A DNA stretch of 64,000 nt from Eubacterium sp. (GTDB lineage Bacteria > Bacillota > Clostridia > Lachnospirales > Lachnospiraceae): NCBI GenBank assembly GCA_017477505.1, contig JAFUVQ010000002.1, forward strand, positions 1 through 64,000, written 5' to 3'. The translations under genes and the position numbers were made by a program. This document shows, one piece after another, positions 19,333 through 26,751 of this stretch. The first letter of the stretch is position 1. Each line of letters opens with the position of its first letter. Below the pieces are notes generated by a model that was not told the DNA's origin, did no database searches, and was given only the letters and a program-made list of their open reading frames with translations.

Positions 19333-21012
19333 TCACTTCTTCTCCAAACTTAACGATGAGACAATTCCATTTTCCAATTCTAATGCCTCATATTTCGTAT
19401 CATCTTCATCGTAAGCTGCAATAATACTAATATCAGCAAATGTATCGTCATCATAATGAAACAGCATTTTGCAGCTAATCCACGCGCCTTCTACTGATTC
19501 CGAATATGTATACACTCGCCAGTATGACCCATTTATTGTTATACTTTCAGCTTCTATCTCTGCATCAAGACCATGTTCTTCCTTCATTTTCTTGCTTAAA
19601 TCGTCAATATACTCATCAATCATATTCTCGAAAGACTCTTCTGAAAAATCAGAATAATCTCCTTCCTTAATCTCTCCTTTTATACCTATTGCCATATCAT
19701 CTTTTTCATAATATAAAGTTCCATCATTAACACTTTCAGTAAATGATGATGGTATAGAAAAAGTCAATTTTCTCCCTTCAGATTCCGCGGCCGTTTTCTT
19801 AACCAGATCACCATCCGTCCAGACTTCTGTATCATCACCTGCAAAATACTCCGTCTGATAAACCCCTTCTAATGGTAGATTTACATCTCTGGATACTGTT
19901 GAAACCATATTTATCGGAATTGCAAAATTAAGATTCTGTCCATCAACTCTGCCCCATGTATTTATGCCAATAACCCGTCCCTCTGAATCAAGAAGAGGTC
20001 CTCCACTGTTTCCGTTAGTTATCGGTGCTGTATGCTGGATATATGTTTTACCTCTTTCTTCACGTTCGGCAGAAGAAATAATACCTTCTGTAAATGTATT
20101 AGAATATCCCTGCGAACTACCAAGTGCATAAACCTTTTCACCTGTGTTTATTAATTCCGATCTTTTTGCCAAAGGTTTTGTATTAACTGCATTAGTAGAA
20201 AGAATTGCTATATCCAGATTCTTATCATACCCGATAACTTCTACTACATCATATTTTTCACCTGAGGTGGTTGTAATATATGCTTCTTTAGAACCGTCAA
20301 TCACGTGATAGTTTGTTATGACAGTCCCTTCGGTATCATCAAAGAATCCTGTTCCGAGTGAAGAATATGTATCGGACAAAACAGCTGTAACTTCCACTGT
20401 AGATTCACTGGCCAGGTTATAAATATCTTCACCGGAAAGCTCTCCATCTTCAGCATCTCCGCCATCCCTGGTTATTCCGGATGTTGTGTCAGCCTGCTTT
20501 TTTTTGAGCACTATCACTGTCCCTAATAACGAGAGAATCAGTACTGCTGCTGCAATTGAGATAATAACTATAGCAGTCTTTCTTTTTGAATAATCATATT
20601 TTCTAAGAGCAACATCGCTACCATTGGTGCTTGTCTCTGAATGAGGATTATCACCTGCTTTTGAGGCATTTGCATCAAGTCCGGATATTTCATTCTGTAC
20701 TCTTATCATAAACCTGGGTGCTTCAGAATTCCCCTCCCTGTCAAGTATAATAGAATCACCATCGCTTAGTATTCTGCTTTTAACACCTTCATTATTGACA
20801 AGAATTCCATTTCTACTATCTAGGTCCTGAACAAACCATCTGTCTTTTTCCTTGTAAAAACACCCATGACATCTTGAAGTTCTGGCGTTATGAATAATAA
20901 TGTCACACTCCTCACTTCGTCCAAAAGAGATTACATCTTTGTTATACTTTTCCAGACAATAACTAGCTGTTCTCCCATCATATTCCGCTCTTACTATAGT
21001 CTTGTATCCCAT
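19333..21012 (-). CDS. FHA - TM - HtrA-like trypsin-fold serine protease
   Basis: 559 residues. FHA domain at 1-110 (SFGRSEECDI, TSRCHGCFYK, DLDSRNGILVNN); one membrane helix at about 147-170; a trypsin-like protease at about 200-390 outside the cell. The triad is visible: His236 (TNYHVI), Asp267 (NLDIAIL) and Ser336 (TNGNSGGPL). No PDZ domain follows. Instead there is a C-terminal domain of about 160 residues (LTFSIPSSFTESVNDGTLYY...) of unknown fold. The cytoplasmic FHA part could connect kinase signalling to proteolysis outside the membrane (inference). GGGGGA lies before a TTG and, 9 nt away, the preferred ATG at 21012. Confidence 0.9.
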   Translation of the reverse strand: MGYKTIVRAEYDGRTASYCLEKYNKDVISFGRSEECDIIIHNARTSRCHGCFYKEKDRWFVQDLDSRNGILVNNEGVKSRILSDGDSIILDREGNSEAPRFMIRVQNEISGLDANASKAGDNPHSETSTNGSDVALRKYDYSKRKTAIVIISIAAAVLILSLLGTVIVLKKKQADTTSGITRDGGDAEDGELSGEDIYNLASESTVEVTAVLSDTYSSLGTGFFDDTEGTVITNYHVIDGSKEAYITTTSGEKYDVVEVIGYDKNLDIAILSTNAVNTKPLAKRSELINTGEKVYALGSSQGYSNTFTEGIISSAEREERGKTYIQHTAPITNGNSGGPLLDSEGRVIGINTWGRVDGQNLNFAIPINMVSTVSRDVNLPLEGVYQTEYFAGDDTEVWTDGDLVKKTAAESEGRKLTFSIPSSFTESVNDGTLYYEKDDMAIGIKGEIKEGDYSDFSEESFENMIDEYIDDLSKKMKEEHGLDAEIEAESITINGSYWRVYTYSESVEGAWISCKMLFHYDDDTFADISIIAAYDEDDTKYEALELENGIVSSLSLEKK

Positions 21013-21031
21013 AACCAATATCCCCCGCTAC

Positions 21032-22192
21032 TTATTTTTTTTCGTTAATTTGCGAGTTATTAATACTGTCACCCATATCAAGAATATCATCCAAATCTAC
21101 AGTAGGTACTTTTAGTTCTTGTACTACAACTCTTACTCCTAACTGACCCAAAATATCTAAATCCGATACTTTTGATGTGGATCTGTCAGCCTTTTTTTCA
21201 TCTGTATCAATTTCCGATTCATTATTCAATGCAGCCCAGAAATCCATAACATTTAAGAATCTTTTGTCCGGTTTAACTGCTAAAGCTTTCATAACCGCCT
21301 TTGCAAAATGCTTTGGAAGAGAATGATTCAGACGTAAAGGATCCTCTATACCATCCTCATATATTCTATCAACAGCTTCAGGCGGAACAATCCCTGTGGA
21401 CATTTTATATAAGGTTGCTCCCAATGCATATATATCAGTCCAAGGACCTATATTACCCTGTTTCGTATATTGCTCAATTGGAGCAAATCCATGTTTTAAA
21501 ACAACAGTAGTAGACAACTCCTGATTACCAAGAGCCTGCTTGATTGCGCCAAAATCTATAAGCTTATAATTTCCATCATCACACAAAAAAATATTGTCTG
21601 GACTAATATCCATATGAACCAGCCCAGCAGAATGAATATCCGCCAATGTCTTAAATATTTTCTCAGACATTTTATATATCATATCAAGCGGAAGAGGTGT
21701 TTCATGACTCAATATATACTGTTTTAGATTGCACCCTTTCAGATACTCCATAACGATGTAAGCTGTACCATTTTCTTCAAAAAAATCCGAAACAGATACT
21801 ACTCCGGAGTTATGATTAAACTTTGCAAGATTACGAGCCTCTTTCAAAAACTTGACCTTTCCGTGTTCAAAGGATTTCGTATTCTTACTTGCGGAAATAC
21901 TAACCGTAACACCTTCAGTTCTGGAAACCATTCCCGATGGAAAATACTCCTTAACTGCCACTATGCTTTCAAACGTCTCGTCCCAAGCTTTATATGTTAT
22001 TCCAAATCCTCCTGCCCCAAGAACCACTCCTACTGTATACCTGTTATTTAGTTTTGTACCCGGAATAAGATAACTCAGCGTTTCAGGTTTAGTATGCTCT
22101 ACATAGCCGCAGTACATGCATACATTATCCTGTCCCTCCATTCCTTTGGGAATAGGGAAAAGCTTCATACAATTCATGCAACGTCTTTCCAT
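21032..22192 (-). CDS. zinc-ribbon Ser/Thr kinase with an HMD catalytic loop
   Basis: 386 residues without membrane segment. N-terminal zinc ribbon (CMNC, CMYCGY), then kinase domain (about 45-315): GAGGFGITYKAWD, VAVKEYFP, LIDFGAIKQ and PIEQYTKQGNIGPWTD. The catalytic loop is HMDISPDNIF, so the HRD arginine is methionine and the usual lysine after HRD-x is serine. Loss of that arginine points to control independent of activation-loop phosphorylation, or to weak activity. The last 70 residues are acidic and unrecognised. It is the first gene after the intrinsic terminator at 22222-22261, only 30 nt away, so its expression depends on read-through or an unseen promoter. AAAGGACACT precedes the ATG. 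Confidence 0.88.
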   Translation of the reverse strand: MERRCMNCMKLFPIPKGMEGQDNVCMYCGYVEHTKPETLSYLIPGTKLNNRYTVGVVLGAGGFGITYKAWDETFESIVAVKEYFPSGMVSRTEGVTVSISASKNTKSFEHGKVKFLKEARNLAKFNHNSGVVSVSDFFEENGTAYIVMEYLKGCNLKQYILSHETPLPLDMIYKMSEKIFKTLADIHSAGLVHMDISPDNIFLCDDGNYKLIDFGAIKQALGNQELSTTVVLKHGFAPIEQYTKQGNIGPWTDIYALGATLYKMSTGIVPPEAVDRIYEDGIEDPLRLNHSLPKHFAKAVMKALAVKPDKRFLNVMDFWAALNNESEIDTDEKKADRSTSKVSDLDILGQLGVRVVVQELKVPTVDLDDILDMGDSINNSQINEKK

Positions 22193-22221
22193 AGTGTCCT
22201 TTAATCTCCGTCCATATATCT

Positions 22222-22261
22222 AAAAAATGCCAGATTTTCAACAAAAGTAAAAATCCGGCAT
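22222..22261 (-). terminator. strong intrinsic terminator inside the kinase operon
   Basis: Minus strand: a 12-bp stem ATGCCGGATTTT / AAAATCTGGCAT (one G-U pair) with an 11-nt loop and a TTTTTT tract. It lies between the FHA-PH-like gene and the kinase at 21032-22192. It should end or attenuate the unit that starts at about 38458, with only some read-through to the downstream genes. Confidence 0.85.
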
Positions 22262-22273
22262 ATCCTTAACAAC

Positions 22274-23212
22274 TCATTTATATACACCCGTATAATTCTC
22301 TTTTGCAGAATCTATCGCTTCCTGAAATGCTATAACATTAGCAAAATCAACTTTCCTAAGTGTGAATTTAATCTGCCCGCCTGCATATTGAATAATTAAG
22401 TACTTCTTGAATTTGAAAAACGTCACGATCAATGCGATTATACTTGCAACAACAAAGTCTATACCTAAAGAACGATAAATATAACCTACAATTGAATTAG
22501 CTATGTCTTCAATCCAATTGTCACCACCACCGTTATTGCCGCCTGATATTATAAGAATTAATCCTATTATCAGAAGTATCACTCCACAGGCAACAGCAAA
22601 CCAAGGTTTATTGTCTGCTATCTTTGTTCCTGTTATATCCTTTACATCAACATGCTCCCTTACATCACGTTTACTGATCAATCCGTGTGAATGATGATAA
22701 TACAGTCTCTTATTTGTAAGAGTTGCCTTTTCTTTCGCAATGCCTTCACCTGATAAGAAGTTTAATAATGCATCATTCTCTAAGATAGCAAGTTCATTTT
22801 CACCAGTCTTGTACATGCCTTCAAATGGAAACTTTACTTGTGGCTGAGAAGGTGGTGTTGGCCATCCACCGCCACCGGAACCACCTGAGCCGCCAGCCCC
22901 GTCTATAGCAAATCTAAGGGATACTCTTTCACCCTTGTATGAAATCTCATACTCGTCACCATCGTTAATTCTTTTATCAGACTGTATTCGATTCCCGTTA
23001 TATCTCGTTCCATTTGTACTGTTAGAATCTGATATTATCCATGAGCCTCCACTTTTTGAAATATAACCATGCTGACCTGATACAATATCGCTGTTGATGA
23101 CAATATCGTTATTATGACTTCGTCCAAATGATATACGGCTCTTGCCAATATCATCAAGATTCACCTTTCTTCGTTGTCCATTAGATTCTATAATTGTTAA
23201 ATAAGAGCTCAT
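22274..23212 (-). CDS. FHA-domain protein with PH-like segment and two membrane helices
   Basis: 312 residues from the ATG at 23212 (GGGGGTAATT upstream), starting 11 nt after the previous stop. The FHA domain (about 1-100) is nearly canonical: SFGRSHNNDIVI, IVSGQHGYIS, DSNSTNGTRYNG. A glycine-serine linker (GGSGGSGGGG) leads to a segment (about 130-200) with LTNKRLYYHHSHGLISKRD, which resembles bacterial PH-like domains. Two hydrophobic helices follow (VACGVILLIIGLILIISG and VVASIIALIVTFF). The C-terminus returns to the cytoplasm. It is likely a membrane-attached phosphothreonine reader and is the last gene before the terminator at 22222-22261. Confidence 0.83.
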   Translation of the reverse strand: MSSYLTIIESNGQRRKVNLDDIGKSRISFGRSHNNDIVINSDIVSGQHGYISKSGGSWIISDSNSTNGTRYNGNRIQSDKRINDGDEYEISYKGERVSLRFAIDGAGGSGGSGGGGWPTPPSQPQVKFPFEGMYKTGENELAILENDALLNFLSGEGIAKEKATLTNKRLYYHHSHGLISKRDVREHVDVKDITGTKIADNKPWFAVACGVILLIIGLILIISGGNNGGGDNWIEDIANSIVGYIYRSLGIDFVVASIIALIVTFFKFKKYLIIQYAGGQIKFTLRKVDFANVIAFQEAIDSAKENYTGVYK

Positions 23213-23223
23213 AATTACCCCCT

Positions 23224-23847
23224 TTATCTTTCTCCACCACACACCTGACAGTAAACAGCAAGTTCAGGATTAACACTGTTACAGTAGATGCATCTCCATT
23301 CTTTCTTTGGATGCCATGAGAACCCATCAACACATAACTGTACAAGCATGTATTTCCTTTCTTCTTTTTGAATGACATCATGATGATGTATATATGACGG
23401 ATCGTTTTTTAACTGGAATGCATCCTTATCCGCATCATATATGATAATAAACTCATCTACTGTATTCTCTCCCTCAAAAATCGGATAGTATTTTCCCTTA
23501 TCCTGCCCTTCGACCTGAACTATCCATCCATATATAAGCTTTTCAGTCGGTTCAGACCAAGGAGCTTTATATGCCACCGTTTCAGACATATCATCCTTCA
23601 CAGTGCTTCTGAAGCTATAGCCTACTGTTTCAGACATATCATCAACAGAATTCTGAGGTTTGGGAATCCTAGAAGCCCATTCTCTCTTTATCGGTTGTTC
23701 GACTTGGTGAGAATCATTATCAGATGAACCGTGCGGTGGATTGTCTTTTTGTTTTTCACTTTCTTTTTTTTTGTCATTGCAATGAGGACACTCATTAAAG
23801 CGATCTCCATCATAGTAATGACCTTTATCACACCTTATGACCTTCAT
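23224..23847 (-). CDS. double zinc-finger protein with degenerate FHA-like core
   Basis: 207 residues. The N-terminus (IRCDKGHYYDGDRFNECPHC) is the same C-x4-HYYD-x7-CPHC ribbon found in the FHA proteins at 23861 and 29187. The middle (about 100-175) follows the FHA layout of those relatives (GWIVQVEGQDKGKYYPIF) but lacks the GR, SxxH and NG motifs, so it is probably a non-binding FHA relic. The C-terminus is a RanBP2-like zinc finger (WRCIYCNSVNPELAVYCQVC). A repeated DDMSETV segment occurs three times between residues 65 and 93 and could be a set of phospho-acceptor threonines for FHA readers (inference). Confidence 0.72.
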   Translation of the reverse strand: MKVIRCDKGHYYDGDRFNECPHCNDKKKESEKQKDNPPHGSSDNDSHQVEQPIKREWASRIPKPQNSVDDMSETVGYSFRSTVKDDMSETVAYKAPWSEPTEKLIYGWIVQVEGQDKGKYYPIFEGENTVDEFIIIYDADKDAFQLKNDPSYIHHHDVIQKEERKYMLVQLCVDGFSWHPKKEWRCIYCNSVNPELAVYCQVCGGER

Positions 23848-23860
23848 AAGCTATCAGCCC

Positions 23861-24562
23861 TTATTCTCCCATCTCATCCCATGAAAACTTCTCTCCACAG
23901 AAAGGAACAAATAAAAGATTGGTATGACCAATACTTATTCTGTCATATGCCTCAAGACGCTCAGCACTGAGAATTACCTTTCCGTTCAGATAAGACAATT
24001 CTCTTGTATCTCCGGACTGAACTAAGAAAACTCTCTCGTTTGGTTCATAAAGTATTACCGCATGTTTATCTCTTGAAACACTTTTATCCCCTTCAATCTT
24101 TATATCCATTTCTGAACCGCGACCTATGAAGTTCTTACCGGATACCACTTCATAACTACGTCCCTTATTAGTGCCATCTATCGTAACAAGCCAACCAACA
24201 ACATATGGTTTTCCTGTAGAAGATGTACTCTCACCGGCTCTGACAGTTTTATCACCATCTTCAGGATCACGTCGTCCTCTTGTATTTCCGGAAGTTCTAT
24301 CTCCCCCCATAGTCTTATCAATAATGTCACTAAAATCATCCCCCCTCGTAGGTCCGGTAGGACGATATGTGTCTTCATCCTCAGGATATCCAGCAGTACG
24401 GTCCGTTGGACCTGCTGTATAAGAATCAGCACTTGTATATCCGGCGGTGGTATCACCCCCATCATCAAAATAATCGCCGCTGTTATCGCCGCTGCAATGC
24501 GGACAGGTTGCAAACTTATCCGCGTCATAAAAATGGTTGTTTGGACATCTCTTGAGATTCAT
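23861..24562 (-). CDS. zinc-ribbon FHA-domain protein
   Basis: 233 residues, cytoplasmic. N-terminal ribbon with CPNNHFYDADKFATCPHC, then a disordered threonine-rich linker (about 27-110: repeated TAGYT, DRTAGYP, TRGDD), then a good FHA domain: GRSYEVVSGKNFIGRGSEMDI, SVSRDKHAVILY and LNGK in place of NGT. The linker has many threonines next to acidic residues and is a plausible kinase substrate, like the substrates of PknB-type kinases (GarA/OdhI logic, by analogy). The gene is 29 nt downstream of the PP2C gene at 24592-25473. Confidence 0.85.
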   Translation of the reverse strand: MNLKRCPNNHFYDADKFATCPHCSGDNSGDYFDDGGDTTAGYTSADSYTAGPTDRTAGYPEDEDTYRPTGPTRGDDFSDIIDKTMGGDRTSGNTRGRRDPEDGDKTVRAGESTSSTGKPYVVGWLVTIDGTNKGRSYEVVSGKNFIGRGSEMDIKIEGDKSVSRDKHAVILYEPNERVFLVQSGDTRELSYLNGKVILSAERLEAYDRISIGHTNLLFVPFCGEKFSWDEMGE

Positions 24563-24591
24563 ATAATACCCTCCCGTTTTGTATATTTTTA

Positions 24592-25473
24592 TTAATATCT
24601 GCCGTACTGCATAAGTACAACAGAAGTATTATCCTGGTTTCTTTTTGTCCGTCTCATGACTACATCTGTAAGTCTTTTAGCTGCTCTCTTCATGTCAGGC
24701 TCCTCATACATTACTATTTCAGCAATTTCTTCATCTTCCAGTCTTTTATATAAACCATCACTGCAAAGAAGAACTATGTCATCCTCTCTTAATTCCAGAG
24801 CTTCTCTGTTAACATCAATGAGTGACACATTTCCTATACCCAGATAACTAATCAGCGCTTCTGCATTCTTCTCTTCACGATGGTACTCGGTAGATGTAAT
24901 AGTTCCATCCTGAATCTTCTGATCTAATCTGAGTCTAAGATTATGGTCTCTATTTACTGTAAGTATTTTTTTACCTCTGATAATGTATATTCTGCTATCT
25001 CCAACGGACATCCAGTACATCCTGTTATCTTCAATGATAACTGCAACTATGGTTGTGCCGCTGCCATGTTTTTCTCCATCCTCAGACTCTATTTCATAAA
25101 CTAATTCATCTATCTTCTTTGCTTCATTCTCCATAAAAAGTGGTATATTGTCATGATTTTTAAGAGAATAATAATCCTCTACAAATGTACATACAGCTGT
25201 CTGACTGGCCTTGTCACCGTCTGCCATTCCACCCATTCCGTCACAGACAATACCTATACAGTTTTGGTTCTGCACATCTGCAAATAGTGAATCCTGCTGA
25301 TAATCCCTTGTACCTATAATACTTGACATACCAATATTAATACCCAGTGGTTTGTCAAAAATCCCAAGTTCCTCAAGTTCAGGATCTTCATCAGTATCAA
25401 GTCTTATTGTACGATCCTCTTTTGGCAGCTGATTATCATTTACAAATTGTTTTTTTGATTTTTTATTTATCAT
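24592..25473 (-). CDS. PP2C-type Ser/Thr protein phosphatase
   Basis: 293 residues. PPM motifs are complete: GTRDYQQDS, the metal-binding CDGMGGMADGDKAS, GSGTTIVAVII, VGDSRIY, LLCSDGLY and RNQDNTSVVL. The N-terminal 40 residues are a charged extension. No membrane segment is seen. It should dephosphorylate the kinases and FHA proteins of this island. The start is the ATG at 25473, which overlaps the TGA of the upstream kinase-FHA gene (ATGA), so translation is coupled; the frame stays open to 25500 upstream. It shares only the family motifs with the second PP2C at 37533-38261. Confidence 0.93.
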   Translation of the reverse strand: MINKKSKKQFVNDNQLPKEDRTIRLDTDEDPELEELGIFDKPLGINIGMSSIIGTRDYQQDSLFADVQNQNCIGIVCDGMGGMADGDKASQTAVCTFVEDYYSLKNHDNIPLFMENEAKKIDELVYEIESEDGEKHGSGTTIVAVIIEDNRMYWMSVGDSRIYIIRGKKILTVNRDHNLRLRLDQKIQDGTITSTEYHREEKNAEALISYLGIGNVSLIDVNREALELREDDIVLLCSDGLYKRLEDEEIAEIVMYEEPDMKRAAKRLTDVVMRRTKRNQDNTSVVLMQYGRY

Positions 25474-26747
25474 CGGATTTTCTCTACCCTCACGTAACAA
25501 AATTCGCTGCCCAAATATATCCTTTTTCCAAGTTCAATTTGTTCAGGAGTTTCTTTTTCCAGTAATCGACCATCAACTGCCGTTCCATTTTTAGAATAGT
25601 CAATAACTACAACTTTTTTTGTAAGACTGTCATAAAAGATTTCACAATGCTTCTTACTTACTCTTTGTTCATCAATCTGAATATTACTCTGTGACCTGCT
25701 TCTGCCTAAAACTATGCATTTGTTAGCAGGAATATAGTAATAGGAGTTCCATCCATCTATCACTACCTCAAGTTGAACCTTTTCGGTTCCAGTGTGTCTG
25801 GCGCCTGCTGTACCTGTCTTTCCTCCGCCACCATTCTGTCCAGTATCTGTAGTACCTGTTTTTGCCTCGTCAATTATTCTGTCCAATCCTGTTTCACGAA
25901 GAAACTCCTGCATTGTTTTCGTTCTGTTTTTTGCATTTATTTCAAGTGCCCTGTCCAAAGCATCGGAAACCGTTGTTGCATATCCATAACTTGATAAAGG
26001 TTTATAGGTTGTACCATTTACCCTCGACATGGCGTCAGGTACAAAATTACCTGTAAGACAGTAATACATAACACAGGCAAGAGAATATACATCCGTAAAC
26101 GTTCCCTGAACACCTTTGGAGTAATACTGTTCAAGGGGTGCGTATTTCTGTTTTAAAAAAACTGATAATCCCTCACCATTACGTCTGGTAAGACTTTTTG
26201 CATTTCCAAAATCTATAAGTTTCACCTTATGATCAGCCGTTATGAAAATATTATCCGGACTAATATCGCGGTGAAAATAATTCTTACTATGTACCTGAAT
26301 TAGAGTGTTTCCTACAGATGAAATAACCTTAGATACAAATCCCCAAGGAAGTTTTCCATTATTCTTTAAAATGGAATACAGACTAACACCGTCAAGAAAC
26401 TCCATTACAAAATAGCAGGTTGAGTTCTGTTCAAAAAAATCAAATACAGACACTACACCTTCAACATGCTGAAGACTCTGCAGAGCATCTGCTTCCTCCA
26501 AAAACCTGTCTTTACTATGATTCATGATTGCATAGTCTTTATCCGATAGTGGCAGTACTGTTATCCCATTGGGAGCACGAGTAACTATTCCATCCGGAAA
26601 AAGCTCTTTGATTGCTTTTCTTTCGCCTTTTCTTCCATCATAAACCTGATATGTAATTCCAAAGCCCCCTTTTCCGAGCATACCTTCTATGGTATACCGG
26701 TTATCGAGAACTGTTCCTTCTCTTAAGATTCCTGGGATATCTCCCAT
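25470..26747 (-). CDS. Ser/Thr kinase with C-terminal FHA domain
   Basis: 425 residues. No zinc ribbon. Kinase at about 15-280: GKGGFGITYQVYD, AIKELFPDG, HRDISPDNIF, LIDFGNAKS and PLEQYYSKGVQGTFTD. A glycine/threonine-rich linker follows, then an FHA domain at about 330-420 (IVLGRSRSQSNIQI, RVSKKHCEIFY, DYSKNGTAVDG), which is canonical. Fusion of kinase and FHA reader suggests self-docking or processive phosphorylation. AGGTGGTG precedes the ATG at 26747; an upstream in-frame start at 26765 would overlap the vWA gene. It is coupled to the PP2C downstream by ATGA overlap, an expected writer-eraser pair. Confidence 0.92.
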   Translation of the reverse strand: MGDIPGILREGTVLDNRYTIEGMLGKGGFGITYQVYDGRKGERKAIKELFPDGIVTRAPNGITVLPLSDKDYAIMNHSKDRFLEEADALQSLQHVEGVVSVFDFFEQNSTCYFVMEFLDGVSLYSILKNNGKLPWGFVSKVISSVGNTLIQVHSKNYFHRDISPDNIFITADHKVKLIDFGNAKSLTRRNGEGLSVFLKQKYAPLEQYYSKGVQGTFTDVYSLACVMYYCLTGNFVPDAMSRVNGTTYKPLSSYGYATTVSDALDRALEINAKNRTKTMQEFLRETGLDRIIDEAKTGTTDTGQNGGGGKTGTAGARHTGTEKVQLEVVIDGWNSYYYIPANKCIVLGRSRSQSNIQIDEQRVSKKHCEIFYDSLTKKVVVIDYSKNGTAVDGRLLEKETPEQIELGKRIYLGSEFCYVRVEKIR

Positions 26748-26751
26748 AAAA

